A stretch of DNA of 64,000 nt, from contig NZ_JACHNY010000001.1 of the NCBI RefSeq assembly GCF_014199625.1, forward strand, positions 620,001-684,000. Reading direction: 5' to 3'. Origin of the DNA: Sphingomonas abaci. GTDB lineage: Bacteria; Pseudomonadota; Alphaproteobacteria; Sphingomonadales; Sphingomonadaceae. A program made the translations under genes and the position numbers. The notes beneath the pieces were generated by a model that saw only the letters and a list, made by a program, of their open reading frames with translations, was not told where the DNA came from and ran no database searches. Below, in pieces: positions 1-10,218 of this stretch; the stretch's first letter is position 1, and each line of letters starts with the position of its first letter.

Positions 1-206
1 CCTTTCTCGACATCTTCCCGGCGATCGTCCGGCGGCGGATGGACGAGCCCTTCACTTCGGAGGACGTGGCGGCGATGCAGGTCTGGCGCGGCCGCTATGC
101 CGAGTTCAACCTGGTCTACGACCGCGGCACGCTATTCGGGCTGAAGACCGGCGGCAATATCGACGCGATCCTCATGAGCCTGCCGCCGGTCGCGACATGG
201 GCCTGA
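1..206 (+). CDS. hemF: Coproporphyrinogen III oxidase, aerobic (C-terminal fragment)
   Basis: Only the last 67 codons are present; the gene enters from the left edge and the first complete codon is at position 3. The residues [20 protein letters not shown] followed by an ILMSLPP tail match the highly conserved C-terminus of oxygen-dependent coproporphyrinogen III oxidase. That cytosolic heme-pathway enzyme converts coproporphyrinogen III to protoporphyrinogen IX. The TGA stop at 204-206 overlaps the start of the following acetyltransferase gene by 10 nt, so the two are probably co-transcribed. Family identity rests on this tail alone, but the motif is distinctive. Confidence 0.9.
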   Translation, partial: FLDIFPAIVRRRMDEPFTSEDVAAMQVWRGRYAEFNLVYDRGTLFGLKTGGNIDAILMSLPPVATWA

Positions 207-823
207 CTTCCGTCCCCGCCGACCAGCTCGCGACGATCGTCACCACGCTTGAGATGCGCCGACGGCCGCCGCTGCGCCCGATGCCGCCCTCCCCCTTTCG
301 GCTGGTGGCGTGGAAGCCGGCCGATCCGGCGCGCTATCGCCAGCTGTTCCGGCGGGTCGGCGGCCCCTGGCTGTGGTTCTCGCGACTGACGCTGGACGAT
401 GCGGCGCTGACCAAGATCATCCACGATCCCGCCGTGTCGGTGTTCGCGGTCGCCGACCCGAAGGGGATCGAGGTCGGAATGCTCGAACTCGACCATCGCC
501 GCGCTGGCGAGTGCGAGCTGTCCTATGTCGGGCTGGTGCCCGAGCTGGCCGGCCAGGGCCATGGCGGCTGGCTGATGGCGGAGGCGCTGATGCGCGCCTG
601 GACGCCCGGCGTCGCCCGCGTCTGGGTCCATACCTGCACGCTCGACCATCCCGCCGCGCTCGGCTTCTACCGCCGCTCGGGCTTCGTCCCGATCGGCCGG
701 ACGATCGAGACCTTTCCCGACCCCCGTGTCCTGGGGCTGCTGCCGCCGGAGACGGCGCCTCAGATTCCGATGCTCGCCCCCGTGCCGGCGGATCCGTCCT
801 TGTCGGCGACCGCCGCGACATAG
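197..823 (+). CDS. GNAT family N-acetyltransferase
   Basis: This 208-residue protein carries a GNAT fold. A strand ending in [20 protein letters not shown] supplies the Q-x-x-G-x-G acetyl-CoA pyrophosphate-binding loop, and [13 protein letters not shown] is the usual C-terminal GNAT motif. The substrate cannot be inferred. The start overlaps the end of hemF, suggesting translational coupling; no strong Shine-Dalgarno sequence is visible, so an internal start is possible. The 3' end overlaps the convergent membrane-protein gene by about 64 nt, so the last 20 or so low-complexity residues may lie outside the fold. Confidence 0.8.
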   Translation: MGLTSVPADQLATIVTTLEMRRRPPLRPMPPSPFRLVAWKPADPARYRQLFRRVGGPWLWFSRLTLDDAALTKIIHDPAVSVFAVADPKGIEVGMLELDHRRAGECELSYVGLVPELAGQGHGGWLMAEALMRAWTPGVARVWVHTCTLDHPAALGFYRRSGFVPIGRTIETFPDPRVLGLLPPETAPQIPMLAPVPADPSLSATAAT

Positions 824-1611
824 AGCTGCGCGGTGAAGGCGGCGGCGACGACCGAGAAGATCGTCGTCACCACCGCCCCCGCCGCGCCGGCGAGGAAGGC
901 GACCAGGCCCGGCGCATCGCCGCCCAGCACCAGCCGCGCGATCAGCCCGACCACCGACTGGACGGCGATCGTCGGTATCAGCAAAACCAGCGCGAACAGC
1001 AGCATCAGGCCGACGATCCGTCCCGTCATCCCCCGGGTCAGCCGCACCGAACGCAGGATCGAACCGATCCCGCGCCGCTCGTTCACGATCACCGCGTTGA
1101 GCAGCAGCAGGCGGGCGCCGACGACCAGGCCCAGCACCAGCAGCACCAGGATATAGAGCGAGGCCGACCCCGCCGTGCCGGCCGACACGCTCTGCACCGC
1201 AGTGGCGGAGGTGAAGTCGACGCCCGCCCGCATCAGGATGACGATCAGCGGCACGAACGCCAGGGTGAAGACCAACCCCAGCAGCAGGACGATGCCCAGC
1301 GCCGGCAACAGCCGCTGCGTCGCCTGGCGGGCCGCATCGGCGCGGGTGGTGGCGGGGTCGCTGGACACGGCAAGCATCGCCAGCTGGCCCCAGATGCCCG
1401 CCAGCAGCACCGCCAGCGCCAGCACGGCACCGAGCGCGCCGGTGCTCGGCGCCGCCCCGGCCCCGGCCGCTGCCGGCGTCAGGAAGGCGCTGACCGCATT
1501 GCCGACCAGCGTCGGCACGAAGATCGCACCCAGCGCGATCGAGCCCAGGATGGAGGATCGTCCGCGCAGCACCTCGACCGCGCGATCCCAGACATCGCCC
1601 ATCCTGACCAT
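760..1611 (-). CDS. Multi-pass integral membrane protein, function unknown
   Basis: About 283 residues with roughly six long hydrophobic segments rich in Ala, Val, Leu and Gly, separated by short charged loops. It resembles the glycerophosphodiesterase membrane-domain-like (DUF-type) proteins common in sphingomonads, but no catalytic motif is visible and I assign no function. I chose the ATG at 1611 because GGGGTGAG lies just upstream on the minus strand; an ATG at 1602 is an alternative. The C-terminal tail ([11 protein letters not shown]) overlaps the convergent acetyltransferase gene. It is transcribed divergently from lipB. Confidence 0.65.
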   Translation of the reverse strand: MVRMGDVWDRAVEVLRGRSSILGSIALGAIFVPTLVGNAVSAFLTPAAAGAGAAPSTGALGAVLALAVLLAGIWGQLAMLAVSSDPATTRADAARQATQRLLPALGIVLLLGLVFTLAFVPLIVILMRAGVDFTSATAVQSVSAGTAGSASLYILVLLVLGLVVGARLLLLNAVIVNERRGIGSILRSVRLTRGMTGRIVGLMLLFALVLLIPTIAVQSVVGLIARLVLGGDAPGLVAFLAGAAGAVVTTIFSVVAAAFTAQLYVAAVADKDGSAGTGASIGI

Positions 1612-1730
1612 CAGCGTCTCACCCCTGTCTATCCGCGTCGCCTGGGGGAGATAGCGGAGGCGACCGCCGCTCGCCAGTGGCTGCGCGCGGCTTGCGCTAG
1701 GAACCCGCACTTGCCAGATGCGAAGCCATC

Positions 1731-2405
1731 ATGACCCTTCCCGACCCCGAATGGCGCGTCACGCCTGGCCTGACGCCCTATGACGCGGCGCTGGCCACGA
1801 TGGAGGCGCGCGCCGCCGCCGTGTCGAGTGGCGGCGAGCAAGCGGGCGGCGGCGAGCTGGCCTGGCTGCTCGAACATCCGCCCGTCTATACCGCCGGCAC
1901 CAGCGCCGACCCGCGCGAGCTGATCGATCCGCGCTTTCCCGTTATCGCGACCGGGCGTGGCGGCAAGTACACCTATCACGGGCCGGGCCAGCGGATCGGC
2001 TATCTGGTGCTGGACCTCAACCGGCGCGGCCGCGACGTGCGCTGCTACGTCCATGCGCTGGAGGGCTGGGTGATCGCCGCGCTCGGCGACCTGGGGGTCG
2101 AGGCGTTTCGGGCCGAGGGGCGGGTCGGCATCTGGACGTTCGACCGTGCGGGCCGCGAGGCGAAGGTCGGCGCGATCGGCGTGCGGGTGAAGCGCTGGGT
2201 GACGATGCACGGCTTCTCGGTCAACGTCTCGCCCGACCTGTCCCACTTCGGGGGCATCGTGCCCTGCGGCCTTCCGACCTTCCCGGTGACCAGCCTAGAG
2301 ACGCTAGGGGCCTCTGGCTCCATGGAAACTTTTGACGCAGCCCTGGCGTTCAGGTTCCCGCGCTTCCTCCAAACTCTTTCCGGCGCCCGGGAAAACGAGT
2401 CTTGA
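1731..2405 (+). CDS. lipB: Octanoyl-[acyl-carrier-protein]:protein N-octanoyltransferase
   Basis: LipB transfers octanoate from octanoyl-ACP to the lipoyl domains of 2-oxoacid dehydrogenases and the glycine cleavage H protein, the first step of endogenous lipoate synthesis in the cytosol. The 224-residue length is normal. Diagnostic motifs are [13 protein letters not shown] near residue 72, the lysine in [13 protein letters not shown] (about Lys145), MHGFSVNV, and GIVPCGLP, whose cysteine (about Cys179) forms the acyl-thioester intermediate. The lipoyl synthase gene lipA is not in this window. It is divergent from the membrane-protein gene on its left. Confidence 0.96.
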   Translation: MTLPDPEWRVTPGLTPYDAALATMEARAAAVSSGGEQAGGGELAWLLEHPPVYTAGTSADPRELIDPRFPVIATGRGGKYTYHGPGQRIGYLVLDLNRRGRDVRCYVHALEGWVIAALGDLGVEAFRAEGRVGIWTFDRAGREAKVGAIGVRVKRWVTMHGFSVNVSPDLSHFGGIVPCGLPTFPVTSLETLGASGSMETFDAALAFRFPRFLQTLSGARENES

Positions 2406-2494
2406 GGGCGAGGGCCGATCAGATTAATGTCTACTCCGATTTGGGTGATAAAGGGCGACCAAGCCAACCAAATCCTCTATCTAGGGAGCTTCCA

Positions 2495-2758
2495 ATGCGT
2501 GCACTCATCTCCAAGGTCCTGACCGGTTCGATGATCGCCGGCGCCGCTCTGGCCGTGTCGGCCTGCGGTCCGAAGACCGAGACCACGACCGACAACACGA
2601 TGGTCACCGACATGAACTCGACCGAGGGCATGGACACCATGACCGACAACATGACCGCCGTGGACGGTGGCATGAACGGTGGCATGATGGCCAACGACAG
2701 CATGATGGCGAACGACACGATGATGTCGAACGACACCATGACCAACAACGCGATGTAA
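2495..2758 (+). CDS. Met/Asn/Asp-rich small lipoprotein
   Basis: An 87-residue protein with a type II signal peptide: basic start MRALISK, hydrophobic stretch, and lipobox LAVSAC giving a lipidated cysteine at residue 24. The mature part is low complexity, with repeated MxxDxM and ANDxMM units; about a fifth of its residues are methionine. GGGAGC precedes the ATG at 2495, so I prefer this start to upstream in-frame codons. Such repeats are seen in sphingomonad hypothetical proteins and may bind soft metals (inference only), which is of note because copAB lies in the same window. A strong terminator follows. Confidence 0.75.
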   Translation: MRALISKVLTGSMIAGAALAVSACGPKTETTTDNTMVTDMNSTEGMDTMTDNMTAVDGGMNGGMMANDSMMANDTMMSNDTMTNNAM

Positions 2759-2790
2759 TTTCCCGTAAAACGGAAAATCACTGCGTGACG

Positions 2791-2823
2791 AAGGGCCGTC
2801 CGGGCGACCGGGCGGCCCTTTCG
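2791..2823 (+). terminator. Rho-independent terminator after the lipoprotein gene
   Basis: GGGCCGTCCGG, a short GCGA loop and CCGGGCGGCCC form a G/C-rich stem followed by TTTC. It lies about 35 nt after the stop codon of the Met-rich lipoprotein gene. Confidence 0.75.
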
Positions 2824-2998
2824 CATGAGGCGTGGACCGCCGCGGCCGGAGTGCCGGTCGGACGATCGTTCCGGCTGCGACCGACGGTTGGTCGCATCGC
2901 GGCCACGCCCGACCATGGATTTCCCGTAAAAGCGGGTGCAGGACCGGGCGAAATGCTTTAAGTTTCCGTTCAGAGATGTTGCCCGGGGAGGCTCTACG

Positions 2999-3700
2999 GT
3001 GAAGATGGTGTGGCGTGGTGCGTGCGCGTTGGGGGTAGTGGCGGCCGGTCTGTCGGCGGCCCCCGCTTCGGCGCAGTTTTTCCTCAAAAACTATGACTAT
3101 TCGGGCGCGCCGGTGCAGGGTGACGAGCCCGGCATCATGCAGACCCTGCCCGATGCCACCCCGACCGAGAAGACGGCGGCTTTGGTCTGGACGATGCGGT
3201 CGGCGCTCAACGTCGCGGCGCTGCAATGCCAGTTCGAACCCTCGCTGCTGACCGTCGGCAACTACAACGCCATCCTGCTCGATCATCAGGAGGAGTTGAA
3301 GAACACCTGGACGACGCTGATGAAGTATTTCGCGCGCACCGCCAAGTCTGCAAAGGGTGGCGAGGCGGCGATCGACGCGTTCGGCACCCGCACCTATTCC
3401 AGCTTCGCGACCGTCGCCTCGCAATATGGCTTCTGCCGCACCGCCTCTTCGATCGGCCGCGAGGCGCTGTTCATGCCGCGCGGCAGCCTGGCGCAGCTGG
3501 CCCAGACCCGGATGCGCGAGCTGCGCAACAGCCTGGTGCCTTATGGCGAGCAGCGCTTCTCGCGCTATATCGGCTTCGACCGCGCCACCCTGCCCCGCCT
3601 CGACGCCATGTGCTGGGGCAAGAAGGGCGAGTGGCAGGTCAAGAAGTGCGGCTCGATCGGCTGGCCTCCCGCCGGCGCCGCCGTCGCCGCCGCGCAATAA
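2999..3700 (+). CDS. Exported protein of unknown function
   Basis: About 233 residues. A Sec signal peptide is clear: a basic and hydrophobic N-terminus ending in AAPASAQ before FFLKNYDYSG. The mature protein has several cysteines (LQCQF, GFCRTAS, AMCWGKK, KKCGS) that could form disulfides, and is predicted to be mostly helical. I recognise no enzymatic motif. GGGGAGG at 2985-2991 supports the GTG at 2999; the ATG two codons later (3005) is an equally plausible start with longer spacing. It is monocistronic, with a terminator downstream at 3792, and convergent with queE. Confidence 0.7.
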   Translation: MKMVWRGACALGVVAAGLSAAPASAQFFLKNYDYSGAPVQGDEPGIMQTLPDATPTEKTAALVWTMRSALNVAALQCQFEPSLLTVGNYNAILLDHQEELKNTWTTLMKYFARTAKSAKGGEAAIDAFGTRTYSSFATVASQYGFCRTASSIGREALFMPRGSLAQLAQTRMRELRNSLVPYGEQRFSRYIGFDRATLPRLDAMCWGKKGEWQVKKCGSIGWPPAGAAVAAAQ

Positions 3701-3730
3701 GGTCGCGGGCGGACAGGCCCGGACTCAGCC

Positions 3731-3752
3731 GGCTCCTGCGAACGCAGGAGCC
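3731..3752. repeat. Perfect 10-bp palindromic hairpin
   Basis: GGCTCCTGCG and CGCAGGAGCC flank an AA dinucleotide, a perfect stem of 10 bp in the gap between two convergent genes. It has no T-tract, so it is more like an intergenic palindromic repeat than a terminator. Confidence 0.7.
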
Positions 3753-3791
3753 CAGGATTGCGCAAGGCGATACCTGACAGCATCCTCGACC

Positions 3792-3823
3792 CAGGGCCCC
3801 CGCGTCATCAGGGGCCCTGCCTT
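3792..3823 (+). terminator. Rho-independent terminator
   Basis: CAGGGCCCC (3792-3800) pairs perfectly with GGGGCCCTG (3811-3819) across a 10-nt loop and is followed by CCTTTCT. It ends the exported-protein transcript and abuts the stop codon of the convergent queE. Confidence 0.8.
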
Positions 3824-3824
3824 T

Positions 3825-4457
3825 CTATCGCAGCCCCAGCATCTTGTGCGTCTGGAGCGATAGCCGCCATCTCGGCCGCGCCATCACCATGTCGATACAG
3901 GCCGCCTGGTTCGCGGCCGCCTGGGGGTCGTCGAGCGGCTGGAGGAGGTGATGGGCGAAGTCCCAGTCCTCCAGCGCCACCGGATCGATCCCCGTCTGCG
4001 GCCAGACCAGCTTCAGCTCGTCGCCCGAGCGCTGGACGACCGCGCTGCCCGCCTTGGGGCTGATGCACACCCAGTCGATGCCCGGATGCGCCGCCAGCGT
4101 GCCGTTGCTCTCGATCGCGATCCGAAAGCCACGGCCATGCAGCGCCGCGACCAGCGCGTCGTCGACCTGAAGCATCGGCTCGCCGCCGGTCAGCACTACG
4201 AATCGGCGCTCGGCCGCCGCGCCCCAGAAGCCCTCGACCGCCGCGACCAGCGCCGCCGCGTCGGCGAACTTGCCGCCGCCCAGGCCGTCGGTGCCGACGA
4301 AATCGGTGTCGCAGAAGCGGCAGATCGCGCTCGCCCGGTCCTGCTCGCGCCCGCTCCATAGGTTGCAGCCTGCGAAGCGCACGAATACCGCCCGCGCGCC
4401 CGCATTCACCCCCTCGCCCTGAAGCGTGAGGAACATTTCCTTGACCGAATAGGTCAC
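3825..4457 (-). CDS. queE: 7-carboxy-7-deazaguanine synthase
   Basis: QueE is a radical SAM enzyme that converts 6-carboxytetrahydropterin to 7-carboxy-7-deazaguanine in queuosine biosynthesis. The protein begins [16 protein letters not shown], the typical QueE N-terminus. Its cluster cysteines are in the expanded [10 protein letters not shown]...CRFCDTDF arrangement found in proteobacterial QueE rather than strict CxxxCxx[11 protein letters not shown] is the SAM-binding GGE motif. The GTG start at 4457 overlaps the queC stop (GTGA), giving 210 residues and indicating translational coupling. A longer upstream extension exists but lies inside queC and is unlikely. Confidence 0.95.
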   Translation of the reverse strand: MTYSVKEMFLTLQGEGVNAGARAVFVRFAGCNLWSGREQDRASAICRFCDTDFVGTDGLGGGKFADAAALVAAVEGFWGAAAERRFVVLTGGEPMLQVDDALVAALHGRGFRIAIESNGTLAAHPGIDWVCISPKAGSAVVQRSGDELKLVWPQTGIDPVALEDWDFAHHLLQPLDDPQAAANQAACIDMVMARPRWRLSLQTHKMLGLR

Positions 4458-5149
4458 GGCTTCTGCGCGTAGCGGGTGGGATCGGCGATGCCCGCCTCCT
4501 CGAAGCCGCGCGCACGCAGGCGGCAACTGTCGCACAGCCCGCAATGCGCCTCGCCGACCGGGTCGTAGCAGGACCAGCTCAGCCCCAGGTCGAGGCCCAG
4601 CCGCGTGCCCTCACGCACGATGTCGGCCTTGGTCATGTCCTGGAGCGGTGCCTGGATGCGGAAGGGGCTGCCCTCCACGCCCGCCTTGGTCGCCAGTTCC
4701 GCCAGCCCTTCGAAGGCGCGGATGAACTCCGGCCGGCAATCGGGATAGCCGGAATAATCGAGTGCATTGACGCCGATATACAGGTCGCGCGCGCCCGCCG
4801 CCTCCGCCCAGCCGAGCGCCAGCGACAGGAAGATGGTGTTGCGCGCGGGCACGTAGGTGACGGGGATGCCGCCGCCGTCCTCGGTGCCGAGACCGTCCTT
4901 GGGCACGGCGATATCAGCGGTCAGCGCCGATCCGCCAAAGGCCGACAGGTCCATCGGCAGCACGATGTGCCGGATCGCGCCGAGCGATCGCGCCACGCGC
5001 GCCGCCGCGGCCAGCTCCACCTTGTGGCGCTGGTTATAGTCGATCGACAAAGCGAGGATGGGGTGGCCGTCCTCGCGCGCGCGCGCGGCGGACACCATCG
5101 AGTCGAGGCCGCCCGAAACCAGGACGACCGCAGGGGTTTTGGATGCCAT
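4454..5149 (-). CDS. queC: 7-cyano-7-deazaguanine synthase
   Basis: QueC uses ATP and ammonia to turn 7-carboxy-7-deazaguanine into preQ0. The PP-loop [14 protein letters not shown] lies near the N-terminus, LSIDYNQRH follows, and the C-terminal zinc-binding cysteines are [17 protein letters not shown] chose the ATG at 5149 (MASKTPAVV), giving 231 residues, the normal length; upstream in-frame codons cover a hairpin region and are not QueC-like. It is the first gene of a queC-queE operon. The other queuosine genes (queD, queF, tgt) are not in the window. Confidence 0.96.
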   Translation of the reverse strand: MASKTPAVVLVSGGLDSMVSAARAREDGHPILALSIDYNQRHKVELAAAARVARSLGAIRHIVLPMDLSAFGGSALTADIAVPKDGLGTEDGGGIPVTYVPARNTIFLSLALGWAEAAGARDLYIGVNALDYSGYPDCRPEFIRAFEGLAELATKAGVEGSPFRIQAPLQDMTKADIVREGTRLGLDLGLSWSCYDPVGEAHCGLCDSCRLRARGFEEAGIADPTRYAQKP

Positions 5150-5180
5150 GATGGTGCCGCCCGCTACGCCTTTCGCGCCC

Positions 5181-5214
5181 AAAAAGAAAGGGCCACGGTG
5201 AAAAACCGCGGCCC
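5181..5214 (-). terminator. Terminator-like hairpin in the queC leader
   Basis: On the minus strand GGGCCGCGG pairs with CCGTGGCCC (one G-T pair) across a T-rich loop and is followed by TTTCTTTTT. The T-tract ends only about 32 nt before the queC ATG, leaving no room for a promoter in between. It is therefore either a second terminator of hslO or an attenuator of queC. Confidence 0.6.
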
Positions 5215-5240
5215 TGAAAGGCATGGCCGGAGCCATCAAG

Positions 5241-5275
5241 GGAGAAAAGCGTGTCGATCACCCGAACACACACGC
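5241..5275 (-). terminator. Probable hslO terminator
   Basis: On the minus strand GCGTGT and ACACGC form a stem about 30 nt after the hslO stop codon, followed by TTTTCTCCC. The stem is only 6 bp, so termination may be partial. Confidence 0.5.
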
Positions 5276-5304
5276 CTTTTACCCCGGCAACCCTCAATAT
5301 AGGG

Positions 5305-6228
5305 TTAACGGACCGGTTCCAATTTCTCGGCATCGACCGGGAAGTTGGTCGAGCAGAAGGCGCAATCGACCGCGATGATGCCGTGCTCATCGGCCATCTC
5401 GCGCCGCTCCTCGACGCCGAACTTGGCAAGCACGCCCAGGATATGCTCGGGCGTGCAGCGGCAGCCTCGGGTCAGGCCGCTGCCGGGCAGCACGCGCACT
5501 TCGCTTTCCTCGTTGAACAGCCGCCACACCACGGTCTCCAGCGGCAGCGTCGGATCGGCCAGCTCGTCCACGCCGATCGTGCCACCGAGGGTCGCGACAT
5601 GCTCCCATTCCGGATGGTCGAGTCGCACGTGCAACCGCTCGCGCCCCTCCTCGCCGTCGGGCAGATGCTGGAGCAGCAGGCCGCCCGACACCAACGACCC
5701 GTCCGGCTGGCGGACCGCGCCGACGCGCAGCAGCGTCGGGATCTGCTCGGACTGGACGAAGTAGCGCTCCGCCGCGTCGGTCAGCGTATCGCCGTCGAGC
5801 GGCACGATGCCCTGATAGCGTTCGCCGGTCGTCGCCAGGTCGAAGGTGATCGCCAGATAGCCCTGGCCGAACAGCGCGAACAGCGACGGGGTCTCGGGCG
5901 CCTCGGCCAGCCGGTCGGCGTCATATTCGATATAGCCGCGCAGCTCGCCGCCACGATAATCGCAGACCAGGAGCTGCACCACGCCGGCTTCCGTACGCGT
6001 CTGCATGGTGAGCTGGCCCGCCGCATCCTTCAGCGTCGATCCCATCAGGGCGCAGAGCGTCAGCGCCTCGGCCAGCAGCGCGGCGATGGCGGGCGGATAG
6101 CGATGGGCGGCCAGCACCCGGTCCAGCACCGGCCCCAGCCGCACGATGCGACCGCGCGCATGGCGCGCCGGAATGGTGAAGCCGAGGGTCTGGTCGGTGA
6201 CGGAGGCGGGGGTGATCGGATCGGTCAT
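5305..6228 (-). CDS. hslO: Redox-regulated holdase chaperone Hsp33
   Basis: Hsp33 is a cytosolic chaperone switched on by oxidation of a zinc centre. The 307-residue protein has the N-terminal Hsp33 fold and the C-terminal redox switch: Cys256-x-Cys258 (GCRCTPEH) and Cys289-x2-Cys292 (DCAFCSTNF), the expected CxC and CxxC pairs. The ATG at 6228 is preceded by GGAG at 8 nt. It follows parE on the same strand after a 122-nt gap that contains a hairpin just upstream of the ribosome-binding site. In many alphaproteobacteria hslO follows argF; here it is separate but nearby. Confidence 0.95.
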   Translation of the reverse strand: MTDPITPASVTDQTLGFTIPARHARGRIVRLGPVLDRVLAAHRYPPAIAALLAEALTLCALMGSTLKDAAGQLTMQTRTEAGVVQLLVCDYRGGELRGYIEYDADRLAEAPETPSLFALFGQGYLAITFDLATTGERYQGIVPLDGDTLTDAAERYFVQSEQIPTLLRVGAVRQPDGSLVSGGLLLQHLPDGEEGRERLHVRLDHPEWEHVATLGGTIGVDELADPTLPLETVVWRLFNEESEVRVLPGSGLTRGCRCTPEHILGVLAKFGVEERREMADEHGIIAVDCAFCSTNFPVDAEKLEPVR

Positions 6229-6243
6229 GGGCGTAGCTCCTCG

Positions 6244-6262
6244 CCCCGGCGGTCGGCCGGGG
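6244..6262 (-). promoter_or_regulatory. Hairpin immediately upstream of the hslO ribosome-binding site
   Basis: CCCCGGC and GCCGGGG form a perfect 7-bp stem with a 5-nt loop. It ends only a few nucleotides before the GGAG of hslO. It could affect translation or mRNA stability; no thermometer motif is recognisable. Confidence 0.35.
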
Positions 6263-6350
6263 AGTGATGCCGCAACGATAAGGCGGGGAAGACGGCTATT
6301 TGGGATGCGGCGATGCGATTGGCAACTCGGCTCGGGCACCCCCTTTGCGC

Positions 6351-8342
<1,992 letters not shown>

Positions 8343-8504
8343 CTAGCGCAGCCTAGGGAGTATGACCAGTGCGGGCGTGAACGGATCGCGAACACGGCAT
8401 CGCCGCCCTGTGACCGAATAGACACAAATCAGGCGGAAATTTGCGCCTGGAGGATACGGACGCGTCGGCATTCCGTTTCTAGGCGCGTCATTACCGGGAG
8501 TTAC

Positions 8505-9359
8505 ATGATGCGTCACATCCTTACGGCCGCGCTGGCCGGCACGACCCTGCTCGCCCTCGCGGCCCCCGCCACCGCGCAGGAGATGACCGAGGACCAGCCC
8601 TTCTCCGGCGTCTATATCGGCGCGGCCGGCGGCTATGACGTGCAGCCCAACGATGTCGGTTCGGGCATTGCCTTCGACCGCAATCTGGACGGCCGGTTCG
8701 GCGACACGGTGCTGACCGGCACCGGCGCCAACGCCTTCGCGCCCGGCTTCTGCAACGGCGCGGCGCGGTCGCAGCTGTCGCCGGCCAATGGCGGATCGTG
8801 CCGCAACGACAAGGATGGCTGGGCCTATTACGGCCGGGTCGGCGCGGATACGCAGCGCGGCAACATCGTCGTCGGCGTGGTCGGCGAGTTCGGCAAGACC
8901 GAGATCAGCGACAATGTCACCGCCTTCTCCTCCACGCCCGCCAGCTACGTGATGTATCGCAACATCGACTGGGAAGCGTCGGTGCGCGCCCGCGCCGGCT
9001 ATGCGGCGGGGACCACGCTGTTCTACGGCACGTTCGGCCCCGGCTATGCGCGGATCGATCGCAGCTTCGCCTCGACCAACGCCACCAACAGCTTCACCGG
9101 CTCGGGCAAGCGCAACCAGTTCGGTTTCCTGGGCGGCGGCGGCATCGAGCAGAAGATCACGCGGAACGTCTCGGTGGGCATGGAATATATGTACCACCAG
9201 TATCAGGACGACGATTACCGCGTCCGGGCGGCCGGCCCGGCGGGCACGCCCTTCACCAATGCGGCGAACGGCGGCACCACCAATGGCACCGACTTCCGCC
9301 GCACCGACGAGAAATTCCGCTGGCACAGCATCCGGGCGACCGCCGCGCTGCGCTTCTGA
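8505..9359 (+). CDS. Outer-membrane beta-barrel protein
   Basis: A 284-residue protein with a Sec signal peptide (MMRHILTAALAGTTLLALA then APATAQ). The mature chain has alternating amphipathic strands typical of an 8-stranded OmpA/OmpW-like barrel: SGVYIGAAGGYD, WAYYGRVGADTQ, ASVRARAGYA, FGFLGGGGIEQK, VSVGMEYMYHQY. It ends in TAALRF, the C-terminal aromatic residue recognised by the Bam machinery. Two adjacent ATGs (8505 and 8508) follow GGGAG; either may be used. Its function beyond structure or porin is not inferable. A bidirectional terminator follows. Confidence 0.8.
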   Translation: MMRHILTAALAGTTLLALAAPATAQEMTEDQPFSGVYIGAAGGYDVQPNDVGSGIAFDRNLDGRFGDTVLTGTGANAFAPGFCNGAARSQLSPANGGSCRNDKDGWAYYGRVGADTQRGNIVVGVVGEFGKTEISDNVTAFSSTPASYVMYRNIDWEASVRARAGYAAGTTLFYGTFGPGYARIDRSFASTNATNSFTGSGKRNQFGFLGGGGIEQKITRNVSVGMEYMYHQYQDDDYRVRAAGPAGTPFTNAANGGTTNGTDFRRTDEKFRWHSIRATAALRF

Positions 9360-9403
9360 GGCGAGGGCGCGGGGGCACCATGCTCTCCCGCGCGGGCCGC
9401 ATA

Positions 9404-9447
9404 ACGGAAAACCCCCGCCGGCCGATGGGCTGGCGGGGGTATTTTCG
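9404..9447. terminator. Bidirectional intrinsic terminator
   Basis: ACCCCCGCC and GGCGGGGGT form a strong stem, with ATTTTCG after it on the plus strand and TTTTCCG on the minus strand. It can end both the outer-membrane protein gene and the convergent gcrA. Confidence 0.85.
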
Positions 9448-9463
9448 TGGACGCTACCGGCGA

Positions 9464-10159
9464 TCAGCGGACGCGCGGGCCGCCAAAGGGCAGTGGCGGC
9501 GGCGGGCGGCGGTCGCGGCGCGGCATCTGCGCCTGATAGGCATGGCCGCAATGCTCGACGCAATAGGGAAAGCCCGGATTCACCTTCTCGCCGCAGAAGT
9601 GGAAGTCGGGCTCGCCCGGATGGCCGAGCGGCCATTTGCAGATGCGGTCGTTCAAATCGAGCAGGCTGGTCTTGCCCGCCATCTCCGGCGACGGCTTGGC
9701 CGGGACCAGCCGCCGCGGCGGCGCGGGCGTGGCGGGCGGCTGCTGCTCGCCGGGCGACTGGCGGACGAAGCCACCGGGGCCGACCGAGCGCAGCACCGGT
9801 TGCGGCGCGGCGACCCGCTCGGGCGCGGGCGCGGGCTCGTCCTGCTCCTCCGCATCCTCCTCCACCGCGACCGGTTCGGGTGCGGGCGCCGGGGTCGGCG
9901 CAGGCGGCGGTGGCGGCGCGACGACCACTGGCTCGACCGGGGTCGGCGCCGGTTCGCTCGTCGCCGTCGCCGTCGCCGTCGCGGTCGCCGCATCATGCGA
10001 CTTCACCGGCGACGGGCGGGCCTGAAGACCGAGTCGGTGCGCCTTGCCGATCACCGCGTTGCGGCTGACGCCGCCCAGCGCATCGGCGATCTGGCTGGCC
10101 GTCTGGCCCCCTTCCCACATCGTCTTGAGCGTTTCGATCCGCTCGTCGGTCCAGGACAT
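9464..10159 (-). CDS. gcrA: GcrA cell-cycle transcription regulator
   Basis: GcrA is an alphaproteobacterial sigma70-associated regulator that senses methylated GANTC sites and activates cell-cycle genes. The N-terminus MSWTDERIETLKTMWEGGQT with IADALGGVSRNAVIGKAHRLGL is the DNA-binding helix-turn-helix. The C-terminus carries the conserved cysteine/histidine module (ICKWPLGHPGEPDFHFCG then PYCVEHCGHAYQ), which contacts RNA polymerase. Between them lies an unusually long linker of Thr-Ala dipeptides and Pro/Glu-rich sequence, about 110 residues, making the protein 231 residues against about 170 in Caulobacter. It is divergent from the ABC permease gene. Confidence 0.95.
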   Translation of the reverse strand: MSWTDERIETLKTMWEGGQTASQIADALGGVSRNAVIGKAHRLGLQARPSPVKSHDAATATATATATSEPAPTPVEPVVVAPPPPPAPTPAPAPEPVAVEEDAEEQDEPAPAPERVAAPQPVLRSVGPGGFVRQSPGEQQPPATPAPPRRLVPAKPSPEMAGKTSLLDLNDRICKWPLGHPGEPDFHFCGEKVNPGFPYCVEHCGHAYQAQMPRRDRRPPPPLPFGGPRVR

Positions 10160-10218
10160 GCAGTTTCCTTATCTTGCGCCGTTGCGGGCGGCGGCGGCAG
10201 CGAGTACCCGAGCGGGCG

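Noticed and set aside
4457..4544. N-terminal extension of queE
   Set aside because: It lies inside queC and is not QueE-like; the GTG at 4457 with GTGA overlap fits the family start.
5150..5304. preQ1 riboswitch before queC
   Set aside because: No sequence like the preQ1-I or preQ1-II aptamer core could be seen; only simple hairpins are present.
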